Of a stretch of 64,000 bases of DNA, positions 25,972-33,142 are shown one piece after another. The notes below the pieces were generated by a model, which saw only the letters and a list, made by a program, of their open reading frames with translations, was not told where the DNA came from and searched no databases. Origin of the DNA: Sphingomonas sp. Leaf67 (lineage in GTDB: Bacteria; Pseudomonadota; Alphaproteobacteria; Sphingomonadales; Sphingomonadaceae). Each line of letters opens with the position of its first letter. Within the stretch, counting starts at the first letter, position 1. The stretch lies in NCBI RefSeq assembly GCF_001421965.1, contig NZ_LMLP01000020.1:62173-126172 (forward strand), read 5' to 3'. The position numbers were made by a program, and so were the translations under genes.

Positions 25972-27027
25972 TTAGGCCTTTGGCTTGGCTAACCTCTCGA
26001 TTTGGTTAGCCATTACCTTAGACATTGCGGCGTCCGCACGGTCTGCGCGATTGGCATCGCCGGCGTAGCGCAGATACTCCTTCACGCTCTTGTGACCGGT
26101 AATCGCCATCCCCTCTTCGCTGGTGCAACCAGCTTCGCGGCAACGCCGCGCTGCTGATTTTCGCAGACCGTGCGGTGAGCAGTGCGGTAGGCCCGCAGCG
26201 ATGCAGGCCTTCTTGATCATCCCGTAAAAGCCTTTGGGGGTGAAAGGCTCGCCGTCGCGGGTTTCGATCAGCGTCTTCCGCCCTAGGGGACCGGCGTGCA
26301 GGGCTTGCGCCAATGGCTCCACCACGGGCACGTCAACAGCGTTGGTCGTCTTGCTCTGGTTCAGTTGGATGCGACCGGAGCGGATCGTCTCATGAGTCAT
26401 GTAGCGAACGTCCCCGCTCCGCTGGCCGCCGTAGAGAAGCATCGCGAACGCGAGACGGGGTTTGGTGCCTAATGGATGTTTCGCCTCGAACTGGGCGAGC
26501 TCGTCCTCTGTCCAACGGTGATACCCGATGGTTTCTGCTTTCGGGGGCTTAGTATCTCGAACCGGGTCAAAGCCGTGAGGCACGAGCTTCCCCCGGCGCG
26601 CGATCACGAACAGTTGAGCGAGCAGTTTCCGCAACCGGGCAGCGGCGTGCGGCTTATGCCGCATAGCGTTCATCAAGCGGGCAATACGTTCGGCATCGAA
26701 CGCCCGCATCGCCGTGTCGCCAAAGGCGTCGCGAAATCGTTCGAGGACACCACGATACACCGTTTGGGTTGCCGGCCTCAGATCCTGGAACGCGTTGTCC
26801 GAATAGTAGCGTGCGATGACGTCAGAGACGCTGCCAGGAATAATGCGATCGCCGCCGACCGGCACCGGTTCGGCATCGAGGCATGCCGCATACTCCCGCT
26901 CGAACGCTTTCGTCCCGACCGGTTCGCGAAAATAGTAGGTAGCATAGCCCTTCCGCCGAAAGCGGTAGCGGCGCTTACCGTGGCGGTCGAGAAAGCTTGA
27001 AACATACGCGAGCTTCTTTGGCATCAT
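25972..27027 (-). CDS. Tyrosine-type site-specific recombinase (integrase)
   Basis: Phage-type integrase (351 aa) that would insert the element at tRNA-Gln. N-terminal AP2/Arm-like region with FLDRHGKRRYRFRRKGYATYYF, SAM-like core-binding domain in the middle, and the catalytic domain with R in YGGQRSGDVRYM, the HxxR box in SPHGLRKSAA, His in ITGHKSVKEYLRYAG and the nucleophile Tyr in the same block. All required residues appear intact. The gene overlaps the 64-aa gene upstream by 4 nt; its 3' end faces the tRNA. Confidence 0.92.
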   Translation of the reverse strand: MMPKKLAYVSSFLDRHGKRRYRFRRKGYATYYFREPVGTKAFEREYAACLDAEPVPVGGDRIIPGSVSDVIARYYSDNAFQDLRPATQTVYRGVLERFRDAFGDTAMRAFDAERIARLMNAMRHKPHAAARLRKLLAQLFVIARRGKLVPHGFDPVRDTKPPKAETIGYHRWTEDELAQFEAKHPLGTKPRLAFAMLLYGGQRSGDVRYMTHETIRSGRIQLNQSKTTNAVDVPVVEPLAQALHAGPLGRKTLIETRDGEPFTPKGFYGMIKKACIAAGLPHCSPHGLRKSAARRCREAGCTSEEGMAITGHKSVKEYLRYAGDANRADRADAAMSKVMANQIERLAKPKA

Positions 27028-27218
27028 AGGGATCCGAAAGCGTCCAAGCGGGCGTCGAGGTCGCTTGGATCAGTGTGGAGCGATAGTTCGACGGCTGTCA
27101 TTTGAATCGTCACGCCGCCCTTGCCGTCGATGCGACCATGGATGGTCACCCGTTCCTCGCGAGCGATCCGTGCCCAGCGCCGAAGATCGGCTTCCCGGAT
27201 AAGTGCCCGAACAGCCAT
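27024..27218 (-). CDS. Small protein coupled to the integrase
   Basis: A 64-aa protein (MAVRALIREADLRRWARIAREE ...) whose stop overlaps the integrase start (ATGA). The N-terminal helix and the phrase TIHGRIDGKGGVTI are reminiscent of small accessory genes next to phage integrases. A directionality-factor role is possible but there is no clear winged-helix signature. Confidence 0.55.
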   Translation of the reverse strand: MAVRALIREADLRRWARIAREERVTIHGRIDGKGGVTIQMTAVELSLHTDPSDLDARLDAFGSL

Positions 27219-27255
27219 TATCGAACCTCACGGTGGGCTGAGGAATTTGAGTGGT

Positions 27256-29928
27256 TCACTTCGCGGCTCCCGCCTGTTCGAAGCACCAGCAGTGCAGGAT
27301 GCGATCGGCACGCGAGTTGACGGTCTTGGCGCCGACGAACTTGCGGATGCGCGATGTCTTGAGGTGGCGCTTGAGCTCGAGCATCGGCGGTAGGGGCAAC
27401 CGACGCTCGCCACAGATCTGCTCGAACTGGGTCAGGTTGACCGCGATCACGTCCGGGTTGCGACTGTGGTCGATCGGACTGCTGAAGCCGGGCGGCTCGC
27501 AGCCCTGGATGTAGTCGAACCGTTCCCAGAACAGTTCGACCATCGGATGGTCACCCGCGATCGCCCGCTGCCGCTCAAGCAACATCCGCTCGATAAGCTG
27601 GCGCGCGGCCTGGTGGTCACGCGACTGGATCGGCACGATCGTCGCCAGCGCGTCGAGCATGCCGACGAGCTGGGCGTGGTTCTTGGCAAGACGCCCGTTG
27701 CGAACCTCAGGCTGCGCCAGCATCGCCTTCTCAGCAGTCTGAAAGCTCTGCCGGTAGACCTTGAGTAGCTCGGCTTCCCGCCGCGCGACATGAACGATGA
27801 ACCCTGAGACGTCTTCGATCGGCATCCGAGCGAGCGTCTCGGCGGCGGCCTTAGTGTTTGGCCCCCAACCAGTCTTGTCGAACTCCATGTGCATGATTCG
27901 CTCGAGGATGGCAGGTGATGCGTTGACCGGGTCGTTCTGCTCGATGACGATCGCCCCGCGGAACGGCGGTTCAAAGGTCTCCATGCCGCCATTGGCGACG
28001 CCCCGGGCGCGGACCGAGCGGCCGTTGTACGCGGTCTTGAGCTCGTCCCATTCGAACCGTTTGGCGTGCGGCGTGGTGGCGTCGCGGTCGCCCTCCATCA
28101 GGACGACCGGCATGTTGGAGACCTTCCCGAGGATCCGCGCCATCGCGGCGGTGGTGGTCTTGGCCGGGTCGTTCCCCTCGAACCCGGCGCGGCCGTAGAG
28201 CTTCCAAAGGAACTCGATCAGCGTCGACTTGCCCGACCCCGGAATGCCGGTAATCTCGAGGAAGGCTAGGCTCTGCTGCTCGGCGCGGATCTGTTCGGCG
28301 AACAGCGCCCCGAACCAGAAGGCGAGCGTGACGAGCCCCTTGGGGCCATAGGCGGTAATCAGCGGCTCGACCCAGGCGGTGTTGAGCTGGTCCGGGTCGT
28401 AGCGGATGTGGCGCAGCAGCTGCTCGTTCGAGCGCAGCTTCACCGCGTGCCGGCCGAACTCGAAATAGTCGTCCTCGTTGCGCGTGACGACTCGGCCGCT
28501 GGCGACGCCGATATCGCCGAAGACGTACGCGCCATGCTCGGCCGAGTAGCCGGTGAAGTGGATTGCCTCGACGGTCTGGATGCCGGCCAGCTGGCGCTGC
28601 ATGATCCGGTCGAGCTGCTGGGTCGTACCGGTCCAGATGCCGCCCGGGGCAAGGCTGATCAGCCGCTTCTTGAACTCGGCGCCGGCGGCGAGCGCCGCAC
28701 CGGAAAAGGTCCCCTTAATGCGGTTCTGGCGGACCGGGAAGTCGACGCGCAGATAGTAGCAGCTGTCGTCGGTAGCTTCGTCCCGCTGATAGTACAGCGC
28801 GCGGAAGGTGCAGTTGGCGATCTCGCGCACCAGGCCAGCCTCCCGCGCCGCCAGCTCGCGCTTGGCTTCGGGGTCGAGGTCACGCACCTGCGGGTTGTCG
28901 GCATAGGACGCGATGGTCTCGGCGATGCGTGCCGCATCGAAGCTCGCCCAGAACTGGCGGGTCTCGAACACGAACGGAAAGCTCGCCCAGCCCTCGCGGC
29001 ACCAGATCAGGTGCGCCTTGTCGATCGCGGTGCCAGCGATGAGGATGTCGCCATTCCACCGGTACGTGTCGAGCTTGTCGGCGCCGAGGCGATCGCGCAG
29101 CGCGAGGTCGTTCCAGTCGAGCTTGCCGCCCTCGCCTTCCGCGACCGGCTGCGCCGCGCCACATTCCCAGCCCTCGAGCCGTGCCTGCGCCACGAAGCGG
29201 CGGGTGTACTCCGCGCCTGCCTTGCCGACGTCGAACGCCCAGATGAGTTTGGGCCGCAGGTTCGGGGTCGGTCCGTTGGCAATCGCCTTGCGCAGCTCGG
29301 CCAGCGCCAGCGCCGGATAGTTGTAGCAGCTCATCGCCGACACAGCGATCACGCCGGTGTTGTTGAGCGCGATCGCGTCGAAGATGCCTTCGCATATCCA
29401 TATCTCCAGCGCGCCAGCGAGCTTGGGCGTTGTTTGCCATGGCGGTGCCCACCAGTGGCCCGCATAGCTCTTGCCGGGCGCGAAGCGGGCCTTGCGGTCG
29501 AACCGCGAAGGCTGGTCGATCAGCCGCTCCCACCACCCGCCGCCCGGCAGCGCAAAGCGCACAGTGGCCGAGCCGATGTCGCCCTGGCGGAAATACTCCT
29601 GCGTGTACGCGTCGCGGATGCCGAGCAGCGACAGGCCGCGCCCGTGCTGCAGATAGGCATCGGCCGCCGCCGTCGGGTTGGCGTCGTTGGCCTGGTAGCG
29701 GTTGGACCAGTGGTCGAAGAGCTCAGGGTAATGGTCCTTTACATGGCCCTCCCACCCGCAGCGCTCGAGTCGGCCGCATTTGAGCAGCCACGGCTTCTCC
29801 GCTTTCGCGTAGACCTCGCGCTTCGAGCATTCCGGGCAGCGGCCCTTCTGCAGCCACGCACCATTGGTGACGAAGCCGAACTCGGCCATCAGCCTGGTGG
29901 TGACATCGGACAGCAGATCGGGGCGCAT
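27256..29928 (-). CDS. Phage/plasmid-type primase with Toprim-like and helicase-like domains
   Basis: An 890-aa replication protein of a mobile element. The N-terminus (RCPECSKREVYAKAEKPWLLKCGRLERC) has four cysteines in a zinc-ribbon arrangement as in DnaG-type primases. A Toprim-like part follows (IWICEGIFDAIALNNTG and KLIWAFDVGKAGAEY). The C-terminal half has a P-loop, ITGIPGSGKSTLIEFL, with VVLMEGDRD later, resembling DUF927-type helicases. The last 40 residues (LKTSRIRKFVGAKTVNSR then HCWCF) are shared with the antirepressor at 42.4 kb and look like a small DNA-binding module. Such genes are found in phages, satellites and integrative elements. Confidence 0.78.
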   Translation of the reverse strand: MRPDLLSDVTTRLMAEFGFVTNGAWLQKGRCPECSKREVYAKAEKPWLLKCGRLERCGWEGHVKDHYPELFDHWSNRYQANDANPTAAADAYLQHGRGLSLLGIRDAYTQEYFRQGDIGSATVRFALPGGGWWERLIDQPSRFDRKARFAPGKSYAGHWWAPPWQTTPKLAGALEIWICEGIFDAIALNNTGVIAVSAMSCYNYPALALAELRKAIANGPTPNLRPKLIWAFDVGKAGAEYTRRFVAQARLEGWECGAAQPVAEGEGGKLDWNDLALRDRLGADKLDTYRWNGDILIAGTAIDKAHLIWCREGWASFPFVFETRQFWASFDAARIAETIASYADNPQVRDLDPEAKRELAAREAGLVREIANCTFRALYYQRDEATDDSCYYLRVDFPVRQNRIKGTFSGAALAAGAEFKKRLISLAPGGIWTGTTQQLDRIMQRQLAGIQTVEAIHFTGYSAEHGAYVFGDIGVASGRVVTRNEDDYFEFGRHAVKLRSNEQLLRHIRYDPDQLNTAWVEPLITAYGPKGLVTLAFWFGALFAEQIRAEQQSLAFLEITGIPGSGKSTLIEFLWKLYGRAGFEGNDPAKTTTAAMARILGKVSNMPVVLMEGDRDATTPHAKRFEWDELKTAYNGRSVRARGVANGGMETFEPPFRGAIVIEQNDPVNASPAILERIMHMEFDKTGWGPNTKAAAETLARMPIEDVSGFIVHVARREAELLKVYRQSFQTAEKAMLAQPEVRNGRLAKNHAQLVGMLDALATIVPIQSRDHQAARQLIERMLLERQRAIAGDHPMVELFWERFDYIQGCEPPGFSSPIDHSRNPDVIAVNLTQFEQICGERRLPLPPMLELKRHLKTSRIRKFVGAKTVNSRADRILHCWCFEQAGAAK

Positions 29929-30053
29929 GGGATCCTGACAAGGCGATGCCGGTCCCGGAAAGCACGTGCGCTACCGGGTGGCGGAGAATGGAGAAGGTCG
30001 GAAGAGCAACAATGCGACCGGCACCGCCGGTCGGTCGTCAGAGGTTCAGCGGG

Positions 30054-30410
30054 TCAGTCCCGCCGGTGACAGGGACAGCAGCAGTTATCGTTGGCGGTAT
30101 TCGGGCGATAGAAAACATCGCCCGGATTACATGCGACGGCGCCCGGCACAGCGGCTACCACCGCCCCTGCCGCACCATCGCGGGGATAGATGTCGGGACG
30201 CAGCAGATGACGCGAGACACCGGTACGCGCCTCGATCGCCAGCACCCGCGCGGCGGGCGCCTGCTTGTGCTTGTGGATCCAGCGAAACACCGAAGGCTGG
30301 CTGACGTCGCATACGGCGGCGATCTTGTTCTGGCCGCCGGCGATGCGAACCGCCTCCAGCAGCGCTTCGTGCGGGGTGAGGTGACCGGGGTCGGGAGGTA
30401 GCGTCTGCAT
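30054..30410 (-). CDS. Cro/YdaS-like small helix-turn-helix protein
   Basis: A 118-aa protein divergent from the CI-like repressor. HTH region: ALLEAVRIAGGQNKIAAVCDVSQPSVFRWIHKHKQAP, the pattern of YdaS/Cro-like regulators that use GGQxxIAxxxGVSQxxVxxW. The C-terminal third is Pro/Ala/Gly-rich and ends with CCCPCHRRD, unusual for Cro proteins; the cysteines could bind metal. Start chosen at MQTLPPDP, giving a 74-bp shared control region with the repressor gene. It probably controls lytic/replication genes of the element. Confidence 0.7.
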   Translation of the reverse strand: MQTLPPDPGHLTPHEALLEAVRIAGGQNKIAAVCDVSQPSVFRWIHKHKQAPAARVLAIEARTGVSRHLLRPDIYPRDGAAGAVVAAVPGAVACNPGDVFYRPNTANDNCCCPCHRRD

Positions 30411-30484
30411 AGGCGTACTATTAGCCACAGGAATACATTGGTCAATAGCCGCTATGTAGTAGCGCGCCATAACTGGAGTGATAG
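30411..30484. promoter_or_regulatory. Divergent cro/cI control region
   Basis: 74 bp, AT-rich compared with its surroundings, between the Cro-like and CI-like starts. Imperfect half-sites GTACTA and TAGTAG face each other about 40 bp apart, as expected for divergent operators. Exact operators cannot be fixed by eye. Confidence 0.5.
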
Positions 30485-31147
30485 ATGGACGGGATGACGC
30501 TCGCAACTCGCCTGAAGGCACGCATGGACGAAGTCGGCATGTCGCAGGCCGAACTGGCGCGACGGCTTGGCCTTGCCCAGCCCACCATCGCCAAGCTCGT
30601 GTCGGGCGCTTCGCAGCGGACCTCCCACCTCCACCGCATCGCTCGCGAGCTCAGCACCACGCCAGCCTATCTCATTGGCGAGACCGAAGATCCGTCCGAG
30701 GGGGCCGTGCCGCTGCCGACGCTCGAGACCGTGCTCGAGCAGTTCGGGCAAGTGTTCGTGCCGCTGCTCGACCTCAGCGAGCTCGTCGGCGGCCCGAGCA
30801 CCACGACCACGCCGCGGTTCGAGCCGTTTCGGCGCGAGCGGATCGAGCCGATGATCCGCGGCCGCTTCGACCAGGTCTTCGCTTTCGAGATTCAGGGCGA
30901 CGTCATGGAGCCGACGCTGCGCCTCGGCACACTGTGTCTCGTCGACCGGGCGCAGGACCGGATCGCGATGCAGGACGAGATCTACGTCGTTGCCGTCGAG
31001 GGCATGATCGCGGTCAAGCGCATCCGTGCCAAACCCGACGGCACCTTCGTGCTGATGGCGGATAACCGGGCGGTCCCGGATGACCAAGCCGAGACGGAAA
31101 ATCTGCGCGTTATCGGGCGCCTCGTTTGGCGGGCCGATAGGCTGTGA
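30485..31147 (+). CDS. CI/LexA-like phage repressor lacking the S24 catalytic serine
   Basis: A 220-aa repressor with an N-terminal HTH (MTLATRLKARMDEVGMSQAELARRLGL ... QPTIAKLVSG) and a C-terminal S24 peptidase-like domain. In active LexA/CI proteins the block reads GDSMEP; here it is GDVMEP, so the nucleophile Ser is Val140 (codon GTC). The general-base Lys is kept (K178, IAVKRI). No Ala-Gly cleavage pair is seen in the linker. The domain therefore probably works only in dimerisation, and the repressor should not be removed by RecA-stimulated self-cleavage; it may instead be lifted by the antirepressor encoded at 42.4 kb. Confidence 0.85.
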   Translation: MDGMTLATRLKARMDEVGMSQAELARRLGLAQPTIAKLVSGASQRTSHLHRIARELSTTPAYLIGETEDPSEGAVPLPTLETVLEQFGQVFVPLLDLSELVGGPSTTTTPRFEPFRRERIEPMIRGRFDQVFAFEIQGDVMEPTLRLGTLCLVDRAQDRIAMQDEIYVVAVEGMIAVKRIRAKPDGTFVLMADNRAVPDDQAETENLRVIGRLVWRADRL

Positions 31148-31259
31148 GCTTCTTGGCCGCTGGGAATTTTCGATATGAGCCGAGTATGTGCGCGTGCCAG
31201 TATCGGTTGCGATAAGCGCAGATGACCCCGTTCATATCTTCGTCAACGGCTTAATGTTG

Positions 31260-31285
31260 GGCACGGCCGGACGTCCGGCCGTGCC
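31260..31285. repeat. Perfect 26-bp palindrome
   Basis: GGCACGGCCGGAC followed immediately by its inverse. It lies 110 bp after the repressor stop and 90 bp before the GH32 lipoprotein stop, between two converging genes. It could end transcription from both sides as a hairpin, but there is no T-run, so a protein-binding site is also possible. Confidence 0.6.
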
Positions 31286-31373
31286 AGTCACAACACAACG
31301 ATTGATCAGGACGTTAAATTGATTCCACAGAAGCCTTTGTTCCTCGACACGCTTTTGATTAGAGGCATTCGCC

Positions 31374-33005
31374 TCAAGAACTTTCTAAAATTCTAACTTC
31401 GGACACGCGAAGCGAACCGCCGCTTGCGTTCAGGTTTAATCCAGTCGCACTTGATGGCGCAGCGATAAGTTCGGAGATGACACCTTCACCTCCGTTAACG
31501 AACACCTCGATTGAGCCGACATCGAGGAAGAGGCTGACCGTTACCGTTCCACTAGCGGCGTCGTACGGAACGCTGCGATTCTGCCGCCATGCTACGTTGT
31601 TCGCTCCGTTGGGGCCGCTCGTGTCGCGCTTTACGAAAATCCGGTTGTCGCGCAGTTCGAAGCCGATCTGGGTGAAATACCCTTCGCCGCCGCGTACCGA
31701 CAGCCATGCCCCGCCCGGCCAGTCGGTACCGACGCGGGTTAGCGTCAGGTCGATCCGCCCAGCGACGATGCCGGCATTGGCTGGCCAGACATAGTCGCTG
31801 CCGTCGGTGATCGTCTGGTCGGTCCCGGTCACGACACGCTGGAACGCGCCGTTCTGTGCCGCGATCGGTGACATGCGCAACCGAGGGGTACCGGTGGAGG
31901 TGCGTTGCAGGCGAATCTGGCGGACGATGCTCAGCTGGCCGCGATAGCCATACGGTGCCGGTAGGGTGTTGGCGTAGGACCAGTTGTTCATCCAGCCCAG
32001 CGTATAGGCGCTGGCCAACGGATCGGCCGCCTGCGGATCGCGCCATACCACCGCCGCGTAATAATCAGCCCCGCCGTCGAGCCATTGGCCGGTCGCACTG
32101 TCGGCGGTGAAGGTCGTGCCGTCGAAGCTGCCGACCCAGTAATAGGTGCCGATGGTAAACCCACCCGACGTACCGTCGCCGCCGACCAGCAGCACCCATT
32201 TGTCGCCCTTCGTCGTCCCGTCAGCTTCGTACAGGTGTAGCGGGAAAAGGTGCGAACATTCCATCACTCCGCCGACCAGGTTCGATCCAAAGCCGCTCGC
32301 GTAGCTCCACTGTTTCAAGTCGGGCGAGGTATAGAAACCGATCTTGCCCTCTTCCGAAAGGGTCAGCACCCAGCGCGACGTGGGCGCATGCCAGAACACG
32401 GTAGGATCGCGAAACGGCTTGTTACCCGGGAAGTTGGGATGGACGATCGCGTGGAAGGTGAAGCTTGCCCCGCCGTCGCGCGAATACCAGAGCGCGGTTG
32501 ACTGGTTCTGTCCGGCGGCATTGTCGGCGGGCATCGTCGCGAGCGCGATCAGCGTGCCCGCACCGAACCCGGCGGTATTGTTGGTGTCGATCACCGTGCT
32601 GCCGCTCCACACGTCGCCGAAGGACGTGGTCCGCCGCGGGATCGACACCCCGCGATCAGACCAGGTAACCAGATCGGTCGAAGTCCAGCGCCGCCATTCG
32701 GTGCCGCCATTGGGCCAGGTCGGGTTGTAGAGCGCCCACATCGTCCAGCCATCACCGATCCGCACCGGCCGCTGCGGGTCGTTGATCCACCCGCCATCGG
32801 GCGCGGCGATGTGATAGCGCGGCCGAGCGCTGGCGGTGGTGGCGGTCGCGGTGGGCGTCGGGGTGGAAGTCGGCACCGGGGCCGAAGTCGGACCGGGCGT
32901 TGAGACCACTCCGCCGCCCCCATCGCCTGATGCGCCGCAGGCGGGCAGAATAGGGAGGGTCGCGAGCAAGCCGAGCGTCTGACGCCGGGAAACGATCGAT
33001 GGCAT
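31374..33005 (-). CDS. GH32 fructan hydrolase, lipoprotein
   Basis: Surface or periplasmic fructosidase/levanase-type enzyme (543 aa). Tat-like/lipoprotein signal MPSIVSRRQTLGLLATLPILPAC with lipid Cys at C23, then a Pro/Thr-rich spacer (to about residue 60). Catalytic motifs: WINDP with nucleophile D76, FRDPTVFW (transition-state Asp), and ECSH with the acid/base Glu. A C-terminal beta-sandwich begins about residue 400. The nucleophile motif differs from the common WMNDPNG (here WINDPQRP), which may affect substrate fit. It is the last gene of the fructan regulon; a 137-bp gap separates it from the TonB receptor gene. Confidence 0.85.
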   Translation of the reverse strand: MPSIVSRRQTLGLLATLPILPACGASGDGGGGVVSTPGPTSAPVPTSTPTPTATATTASARPRYHIAAPDGGWINDPQRPVRIGDGWTMWALYNPTWPNGGTEWRRWTSTDLVTWSDRGVSIPRRTTSFGDVWSGSTVIDTNNTAGFGAGTLIALATMPADNAAGQNQSTALWYSRDGGASFTFHAIVHPNFPGNKPFRDPTVFWHAPTSRWVLTLSEEGKIGFYTSPDLKQWSYASGFGSNLVGGVMECSHLFPLHLYEADGTTKGDKWVLLVGGDGTSGGFTIGTYYWVGSFDGTTFTADSATGQWLDGGADYYAAVVWRDPQAADPLASAYTLGWMNNWSYANTLPAPYGYRGQLSIVRQIRLQRTSTGTPRLRMSPIAAQNGAFQRVVTGTDQTITDGSDYVWPANAGIVAGRIDLTLTRVGTDWPGGAWLSVRGGEGYFTQIGFELRDNRIFVKRDTSGPNGANNVAWRQNRSVPYDAASGTVTVSLFLDVGSIEVFVNGGEGVISELIAAPSSATGLNLNASGGSLRVSEVRILESS

Positions 33006-33142
33006 GATGATATCCTCTCCGCGCGCGGTGCATGGCCGCGCGACATGGGTCGCGCGCCGCCTGTTCCGACGGTTCGCGCGGGGGGTTGGGGTAGTCGGAC
33101 GGCAAAGGGGCAGCGGCGCGGCGATGCGCGCCACCGCCGGCC

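Noticed and set aside
28408..30069. Plus-strand frame of about 550 residues across the primase gene
   Set aside because: Antisense of the primase, which has zinc-ribbon and P-loop motifs.
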